Positions 24,240 to 30,349 of a DNA stretch of 30,349 bases are shown here, piece after piece. The notes under the pieces are model-generated. The model worked only from the letters and a program-made list of their open reading frames with translations, was not told the origin of the DNA and did not search any database. The DNA lies in the NCBI GenBank assembly GCA_009602725.1, contig WELB01000004.1, forward strand, positions 398,189-428,537, in the 5' to 3' direction. Position 1 is the stretch's first letter; each line of letters starts with the position of its first letter. The position numbers and the translations under genes were made by a program. This DNA is from Spirogloea muscicola (Eukaryota; Streptophyta; Zygnematophyceae; Spirogloeales; Spirogloeaceae).

Positions 24240-25496
24240 CACCGGAGGCTTGAATTGACTGCTTGTTTTGGAGGCGTGACATTCCTTGCACATGGAAACC
24301 TTCTGAAAGGTTGGGTGCTATCATACGTGGCAGGCGCTCTGTCATCCCATCTCTGTCAGCTACTGACAGACTTCCTTTGCGAGGAAGCCCTAGCTGCCCG
24401 TTACCAGCCTCTACTGAGGATTTCTCTTGAGGAAGAATTTCGAAAGGAGAATAGGAAGAAGTACACAAATTTTGAGCCCTCAATGCAATTGGCACTTGGA
24501 GTCAAGTCAGCAGGTTGTACAGGGCAAAACGACCATATTGGTACGCCCTGCAAAAAGTCAGAGGCCTCCCTGCAATCTGCTCATTCTTAGTGAGAGTGAG
24601 AAGTGTCCAGCGGAACAAGGCTCTTGCTATGTCTATCGCATTTGTAGTCCCCAGATAGCCTGCAAAAGACTAGCAGCAAGTATCCAAGAGTCCAAGTGAG
24701 TACTGAGACTACTGAAAACCCAAGCGCTTGCTGGAAATGTTTCTGTGATCACTTGGGCATGGGGAAGGTCTCAGAATGGTCGCATGAGCCCAACTCAACA
24801 CGCCGCTCAGGAAGTAGTCATCAGGGCAGATTGTCACGCCCTTTCACCCTGCAACCGCTTTGACAGACTCTCCCTGTCAAGGTCACTTGATCGCATCTTC
24901 GGGGAAAGCTGACCTGTCAAAGGCAGTATGGTGAAGAGAAGACACACTCGGCAGGCCCTGCTGCTGTGTACTTCACCGCTGCCAGGTCATCAGAGAAGCA
25001 GGGGAGATGCCTTGCAAGACGGGGACGCCTTTGCTGACATGGGAAGTCCCTGGGGTTGCTGCTGGTAGGGACCTGCGGCACACTCGTGCCGCCTCAAGCA
25101 GAGCCCCCGGCATTGCCATCTGCTTCTGAGAGTGGGAACTTCCTGTGGCTGGCCTAATCAGCAGCAGGTGGCGGCTGGGGAGGACTGCCCTCCACGTTGG
25201 GTGGTCCTGAGCGAGCCGGCTCCTGCGGCAGGCAGGGGCTCGAAGCTCCAGCTCGGGGATGGACTTATGCAGCGGGAGGGCAGACCGGCGGCAGCAAAAA
25301 GTAGCACGTCGTCACAGAGGACGGTGAGTCCGCAGCTCGGCCTTGCGAGGCACTGACGACCGCAGCGGCCCAGGTGGCATAAAGTCGCGGCTGCCAGGCG
25401 CGGCGGCGGCCATCGCGGCAAAGCGGCCCAGCATCGAGGGCTCCAGACCTCCGCTCAATTGCGGCAGCGGCGGCGGCAGCAGCCAGTCAATGGCAC
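24240..25496. other. Intergenic between convergent genes
   Basis: Lies downstream of both RUVBL2 and the minus-strand small gene. No coding family, RNA or larger repeat recognised. A short inverted repeat, TTTGACAG/CTGTCAA, occurs near 24862-24879, with a third CTGTCAAA at about 24913. Confidence 0.55.
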
Positions 25497-25497
25497 C

Positions 25498-25545
25498 TCG
25501 CTTCGCTTCAGCTTCGCTTCGCTTCGTTTCGCTTCGCTTCAGCTC
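25498..25545. repeat. (TTCGC)n microsatellite
   Basis: Imperfect pentamer array of CGCTT units with a few changes (CAGCTT, CGTTT). It starts just beyond the stop codon of the minus-strand small gene, within its presumed 3' UTR. Confidence 0.9.
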
Positions 25546-25549
25546 CGCA

Positions 25550-25933
25550 TCACTTGCAGTATCGGTCGGCCTTCTTGCGGATGCGCTCGTCCAGCGCGGC
25601 CTCGCGCGACGGCGGCGCCGCGCGGAGGCGCTTGCCGGCGGCCTTGGGCGGCGCCTCGTACCCGAAGCGCGCCGTCTCGACGGGGAAGAGGTCCTCGTAG
25701 TTCTTGCTGCGCACCGTGCCCGCCGGCGCGTGCCCCGTGCCCGTGTCATACCCGGGCCCGGCGTCGGCCTCGCCCTCGCCCGCCGCAGCCGCCGCCTTCT
25801 CGCCGGCCTCGCCGCCGCCGCCCTCCGCCGCCGCCGCCGCCGCCGCCGCTGTCCTCGCCGCCATGAAGACGAATGCAGCAACGACGGCAGCGCTGCTTGC
25901 AGCCAGTTGGGTGCCGCCGCCATGGCGCCACAT
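25550..25933 (-). CDS. Small single-TM protein, unknown function
   Basis: A 127-residue open frame that I do not recognise. It has a short N-terminus (MWRHGGGTQ), one hydrophobic segment at about residues 10-30 (LAASSAAVVAAFVFMAARTA), an Ala/Gly/Glu-rich linker at about 31-60 and a distinct C-terminal half with YEDLFPVETARFGYE and SREAALDERIRKKADRYCK. That half uses a broad mix of residues, unlike the neighbouring low-complexity frames, which supports real coding. The topology suggests a membrane-anchored protein with a soluble tail, perhaps in mitochondria or plastid. No introns needed. An in-frame stop precedes the ATG, so the start is sound. Divergent from the SOUL gene. Confidence 0.6.
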   Translation of the reverse strand: MWRHGGGTQLAASSAAVVAAFVFMAARTAAAAAAAAEGGGGEAGEKAAAAAGEGEADAGPGYDTGTGHAPAGTVRSKNYEDLFPVETARFGYEAPPKAAGKRLRAAPPSREAALDERIRKKADRYCK

Positions 25934-26326
25934 TGGGGCGCCCAGCTCAGTCCTCCATCGTCTGACCTGGCGACGACTGGCCTCGGCAAGAGCTTAAGCT
26001 CGGGAGGACATGGAGGAGGGAGGGAGCGAGTCGGAAACTGTGGGCGGCCGGAGGCTGCGCTGATCTGGAGCTGGCCACAAGCGGCGGCCACTGGAGCCTC
26101 ACTTCTGCCGCAGCCTGTAAATGGCGGCCGCCGCCATCGCGGCCAAGTGACAGAGTCTGTGTCCGTGGAGGCTGGCATCTGAAGCANCGCCGCCACCGCC
26201 GCCGCCACCGCCGCCGCCGCCGCCTTCGCCGCCGTCGTTGCCGCCGCCGCCGCCGCCCGCTGCCGTCGCCGTCGCCGTCGGAGCTGCGGCCCTCCACACG
26301 CGGCGTGGCCTGCAGAGCCGGCGGCC
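25934..26326. promoter_or_regulatory. Divergent promoter region of small gene and SOUL gene
   Basis: 393 bases between two divergent starts. It contains a (GCC)n-rich block at 26188-26257 and a single undetermined base at 26187. No TATA box was seen. Confidence 0.5.
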
Positions 26327-27584
26327 ATGGGCATCGTGCTCGGCCGCATCACGGTGCGTCGTCCGCCGCGCAAATCCCTCCCAAGGCAGCCCCCGCCTGG
26401 GCCGCCGCGAGGCCCCGCCTGCCGGACTGCCGCGCCGTTAGCTCTCATGATGTTGAGTTTAGAGAATCAGGCACGACTCTTCCTGACGGCGGCGGCGGGG
26501 GCTGCTGGGCGTGGCACCTGCTGGCGGGCGTTATAACTGCTTTTAACATGCATACATCAAGGCTGGAAGTCTATGTGTAATAATAGAGTTTTTAATTCGT
26601 TGCACCACAAGCGCTAATTATGAGAGGTATAAATACGCGGGCCAGGTGGAGACGCCCAAGTACGACGTCGTGGCGCAGGGCGAGGGGTTCGAGGTGCGGC
26701 AGTATGCGCCGCAGCTCGCGGCGGACGTCACGTATGACGGCGGGCCCTTCAAGAGCGGCGGCGACGCCGGCTTCTCGCCGCTGGCGCAGTACATGGGCGC
26801 GCTGGGAAGGCCCCACAACCGCGCGCCCGGTGGCGACAAGGGTGAGCGCTGCAAGGCCACCCCTCCACGGGCTTCCGCTGTCTGCGGCAGCTGCGGAGCC
26901 CAAGCTCTGCCCTTTGTGGCGATTGGCTTGGCTGATTGTTGCGTACGTGGTGTGGGTCAGGTGAGAAGATTGCGATGACCGCCCCAGTCATCACCGAGGA
27001 CACCGACAAGGGCGAGAAAATTGCGATGACAGCCCCAGTCATCACAGGTACGGCTTAGCAGTCAGACGTCTGACAGCTCTTGGGTTGTGACGACACAACG
27101 GCCCTTGTCGCACCCCCTGTGGAGGGCAGAGGAGCGTGTGGATTGATAAGCAGACAAGCGCTGAGACGCTGAAGCTCAGCGGTGCCTGGCCTGGCCAGCT
27201 GCAGATGACAGGGCTAAGTCAAGCATGTGACCTGCTTGTGGTGTTTGGACAGAGGACAGAAGCGACAGCGGCAGCTCGGCAACGGCTGGCCACCAGAGGA
27301 CCACAATGACATTCCTGCTGCCTATCAAGTACACCATGGACACAATCCCAAAGCCAACTGACCCACGCGTTAGTCTGCGAGAGGTGCCATCTCGTAAGCT
27401 GGCCGTCATCAAGTTCTCCGGGAATGCTACCGACGCGGTAGTTGCCGAGAAAGAGGCCCAGCTCGCAGAGCTGGTGACGCGTGCGGGGCACAAGGTGGCT
27501 GGCAAGTTGCTCCTGGCGCGCTACAACCCGCCATTCACGCCGTGGTTTCTCAAGACCAACGAGGTGATGCTCCCCGTAGAGTAG
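26327..27584 (+). CDS. SOUL family haem-binding protein
   Basis: Member of the SOUL/HBP family, which binds haem or other tetrapyrroles; plant members are cytosolic or plastid-associated. Exons: 26327-26353, 26646-26841, 26961-27047, 27253-27584; 213 aa. Exon 1 is only 27 bases (MGIVLGRIT) and joins VETPKYDVVAQGEGFEVRQY as in plant homologues. Further family features are YMGALGRPHN, EKIAMTAPVIT twice in tandem (also seen in plant SOUL proteins), MTFLLPIKYTMDTIPKPTD, VIKFSGNATD and a C-terminal LLLARYNPP, FLKTNEVMLPVE. All introns are GT-AG and the sum, 642 bases, closes in frame. No signal or transit peptide is apparent from the short N-terminus. Complete gene, sound start and stop. Confidence 0.95.
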
Positions 27585-30310
27585 CGTTCCACCTCCCCTC
27601 TGATGAAATGTAGCACCTCACTTGCTGTGAGGCTGCGTCCCCATCCACATCCTTGCACGTCGACTTGTTAAATTAGCAGCTGACCATGGCGTGTACGCCA
27701 GAGGTTGCATGTAGTCTTGGGCAATTTGTCCCTAGCTGCTGACATTCGAGGCAAGATGCTGCTGTGGCCACGTCAATTGACGTGGTGGCATTGAGGCAGC
27801 TCTTGTGCTTGTAGATTACCTGAGCACTGGGGGCAGCTGCGAGAGCACCTTACTACGGAATTCTCATGTTGCATGGACATTTCCTTTGCTGCTTTGGTTT
27901 GGTTCACTGAAATTTGACCGCCATGCAGCTGACTGCGGACACTTGGTCCACGAAGGACTATGCAATAGGTCCTCGTTGGCTATGGCGGCTGTGGCTCATG
28001 ATGCCGGTGATCCGTGGGTTCGCTTACCATGCCTTCACAGCATGCACCTTTTCATTCTCAAGACACGCTAATGTGGTCCGGAATATATTGAATCATTATG
28101 GCAATGAATCCCCTCAGGTCTCAGGTTCCTCTCCACGTACCTCAGTGTCATTGAGCGATGTCGAGCTGCAGAGTAGAAGGCGAGTTCATATCATTGATGA
28201 GCAATCGTGTGCGCCAGTATATGCAAGCAGTGGCACAGTGCGGTAGGGCACACCCCATGATTACACCCTGCACTGCAGTAGGAGGCAGCCGCAGGGTGGC
28301 CTGGACTTTTGAAGACTAGCAAGAGCGTTATGGTGGTGCTGCGCGTACTCGTTCCTTTTTGAATGACAAGAGAATGATAAGAAGAAATGATGTGTCAGCA
28401 GAGAGAGTGCGAGTGCCAAAGATATATTTGGTGCTTCAGGGGAAGGGAGAAGGGTGCACGAGAGGTGCCTTGTCCCTTTGCATTGCAAGACCGGACTCAT
28501 TGGGAAAGAGCTTGTGCCTGGCCTTATGTGCAGAGCACGTGACATGTAGATAGCTGCAATGCACGTGTCCATAGCAAATGCTTTACTTCTTCACTATCTG
28601 ATTCAGGGAATGCTGATGCAGCATGCTTACTGATGGCATCAAACTTCTCAATTTCAATAGCGAGAAGACAATGCTGGCAATCTAGCTGTCTTGACGAGGC
28701 AGAAGCCCTGCACGTCGTTGAGGCCGCTGTTAAGCTACTAACGAGTGGCGTGCCAGCAGCTGTCAGGGCCAGGCAGTGCTTGGCACCAAATACCCCCACA
28801 CGATGGGAGATAATTCGCTGTAAGGATACAGTGAAATTCACCATATGCAAAAGGCCACAGCGTGGGTCTGAGGTGAATCGCAACACAGTTCTGCGACTAA
28901 GAACAGCAAGATCATGTGCTCAGTTGGCTCCAACAGGAATATTTCAAGACTGTTGGCTGTTGAAAGCCTCTGTTTTTGTTTTGTTGCCTGAACATTTTAC
29001 ACCTAAGCATTGTTGCTTCAGACTACGTAACGTGAAGGGTACATTAATTGGACAAAATTAGGGTGGTCGAACCAGGCTCCTGGTAATGGATCCTCATCTC
29101 CATGATAAAAGCTAAGGTAGCCGTATTGATGGTTCAATCTCGGAGCAGGACTGTATGACGCATGAACGGGAGGAGCAGTGAAAGCAATGACGGCCACAGC
29201 TTGGCAAGCAGGGCTTGCCACAGGCATGTCATACAGCCGACTTTGAGGCGGGGATGACCTACAGCCGTGAGGCTTAGTCGTCACGGAATAAGCATGCAGT
29301 GTCCTCGTGAAGCTTGCCGCCTCGTGAGGTCAATATGTGGCAACCATGGCCGGGGCTGATGTGCTTACTCGTGGATGCATAGTCACCTCCAGCCATTCTT
29401 TCGCCATGCTTCCCTTAGCCCGTCCAAAAGTACGAGTCGCTTTCTGTAGCCCCATTGTTTGCACTCACTGTGCCCTTCGCATGGACTGTGGATTACCTCG
29501 ATTTGGCCTTCACTTTCAATTCATGTCATGTGCACTGCACGCCATCTTTCATTGGACTAGCTCTGCACTGACATACCATTGCTGTCATCGCTGGTGATGA
29601 CATGCTGTGATTGCATGCGAGCAGGCACTAGCCCACATGGCAAAGTAAAAAGAGTTAAGATGACCACCTAATACATGTATCTCAGGATACACTGCATAAG
29701 TTTCAAATCTGTTTTAAGTTTCGGCGTGCAGGGCGCCGCTCAGAAGCTGCCCTAAGTCCGGGAGCCCACAGTTGGCCGCCAAGAATGGGCAGCCAGTGCA
29801 GCATCCCTCCCTCTGTCGTCTATTTGGAAGCCACTACCTTCTGCCTCTCGCACTTGCAAACCAGAGTCTTCCTGGCCTGCGGCTGACTGGGTCTGCCTCA
29901 GTTTGGCAGCCATAGCTACTGCTGCTGCAGCATCGTCACCCTCTGCCGAAGTCGGCATGCTCCTAATGGTCGAATTCTGTCTTGCAGCCTCGCGTGCTTG
30001 AGAACGAGCGCATGGCTGCAGCCGCTGGCTGCTATTGTTTTTGGCAGCAATATGCTCTCACTTCCTTGTGCCAGAGATGGTGAGCAGGGAGGGCCCACGG
30101 CTGGGATGTCAAGCCCATAGGCAAACTTCCCCCACTGATGGCGGCAGCGGCGCCCTCAGTTGCCTGCTCCTGGCACGCGCTCGCAATCTTCTATGCGCTC
30201 CTCCGCTCTTATGGGCGAGGGTGATTGGGTGAGGCGAGCCACGTTCCCACTAATCCACCGTCTGCCCTGCCCGATCCTCCAAGCTGCCTCCTCTCTGCCC
30301 ATGCGTACAG
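27585..30310. other. Terminal region, no gene recognised
   Basis: Contains the SOUL 3' UTR and about 2.7 kb without an assignable gene. The longest + strand frames are 27914-28246 (110 codons) and 28633-29061 (142 codons); the latter includes DEAEALHVVEAAVKLLTSGV, which reads like a protein helix but is not flanked by clear motifs. On the minus strand 29958-29752 could be a last exon. None is strong enough to call. Confidence 0.4.
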
Positions 30311-30349
30311 CCCCTCCCCCCCCCTCCCCCTCCCCCTGCCCCTCTCCCC
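30311..30349. repeat. C-rich low-complexity tract
   Basis: The window ends in a polypyrimidine run of C blocks separated by single T or G. Low complexity only. Confidence 0.9.

Noticed and set aside
26626-26637. TATA-like GTATAAATA just before SOUL exon 2
   Set aside because: It lies in intron 1; exon 1 joins exon 2 perfectly against homologues, and a start from this box would lack an in-frame ATG nearby.
27914-28246. 110-codon plus-strand open frame downstream of the SOUL gene
   Set aside because: No family signal, no supporting splice structure and no promoter evidence.
29752-29985. Possible last exon on the minus strand
   Set aside because: No convincing upstream exon or family match; Ala-rich composition could be chance.

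Overview
This window is nuclear DNA of a green-lineage eukaryote, most likely a microalga (a chlorophyte such as a trebouxiophyte, or a streptophyte alga; I cannot place it further). The genes are split by many short spliceosomal introns. They include plant-type families: a protein-only RNase P, a plant SLC37 permease and a SOUL protein with a repeated EKIAMTAPVIT motif. A plant-type telomere motif (CCCTAAA) is present. There are no bacterial operons, IS elements, CRISPR arrays or tRNA/rRNA genes.

Layout, left to right. 1-2874 (+): 5'-truncated PRORP, 7 exons. 2875-6156: repeat-rich gap with an inverted-repeat (foldback-like) structure at about 4081-5300. 6157-11244 (+): alpha-glucan phosphorylase, 15 exons, 856 aa. 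12054-14296 (+): TFIIIA-like C2H2 protein, 5 exons, 387 aa. Its stop codon lies inside a CCCTAAA array. 15432-17235 (-): SLC37-type transporter whose 5' end runs into 120 A and 132 N. 17488-19781: no recognised gene. 19782-21129 (-): ribosomal L1-domain protein (RSL1D1/Utp30 type), 4 exons, 264 aa. 21839-24239 (+): RUVBL2, 6 exons, 464 aa, divergent from the L1 gene. 25550-25933 (-): small one-TM protein of unknown function. 26327-27584 (+): SOUL haem-binding protein, 4 exons, 213 aa, divergent from the small gene. 27585-30349: no recognised gene.

Five exon joins were checked to the base for all complete multi-exon genes (phosphorylase, TFIIIA, L1 protein, RUVBL2, SOUL): every summed CDS is divisible by three and matches family sequence across junctions. 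PRORP, read in frame from base 1, also closes (549 residues plus stop).

Four of the eight genes serve RNA or ribosome production: PRORP (tRNA 5' processing), TFIIIA (5S rRNA transcription), the L1-domain protein (nucleolar ribosome assembly) and RUVBL2 (R2TP/snoRNP assembly and chromatin remodelling). Phosphorylase and the SLC37 permease act on storage glucan and sugar or glycerol phosphates.

The most notable signals are: an apparently high share of GC-AG introns (three well supported and one probable, out of about 36); a dispersed hairpin repeat family with a foldback cluster; the telomere-type repeat that supplies the end of TFIIIA; a 5'-to-3' fall in GC across every gene; and an assembly scar that removes the start of the transporter.
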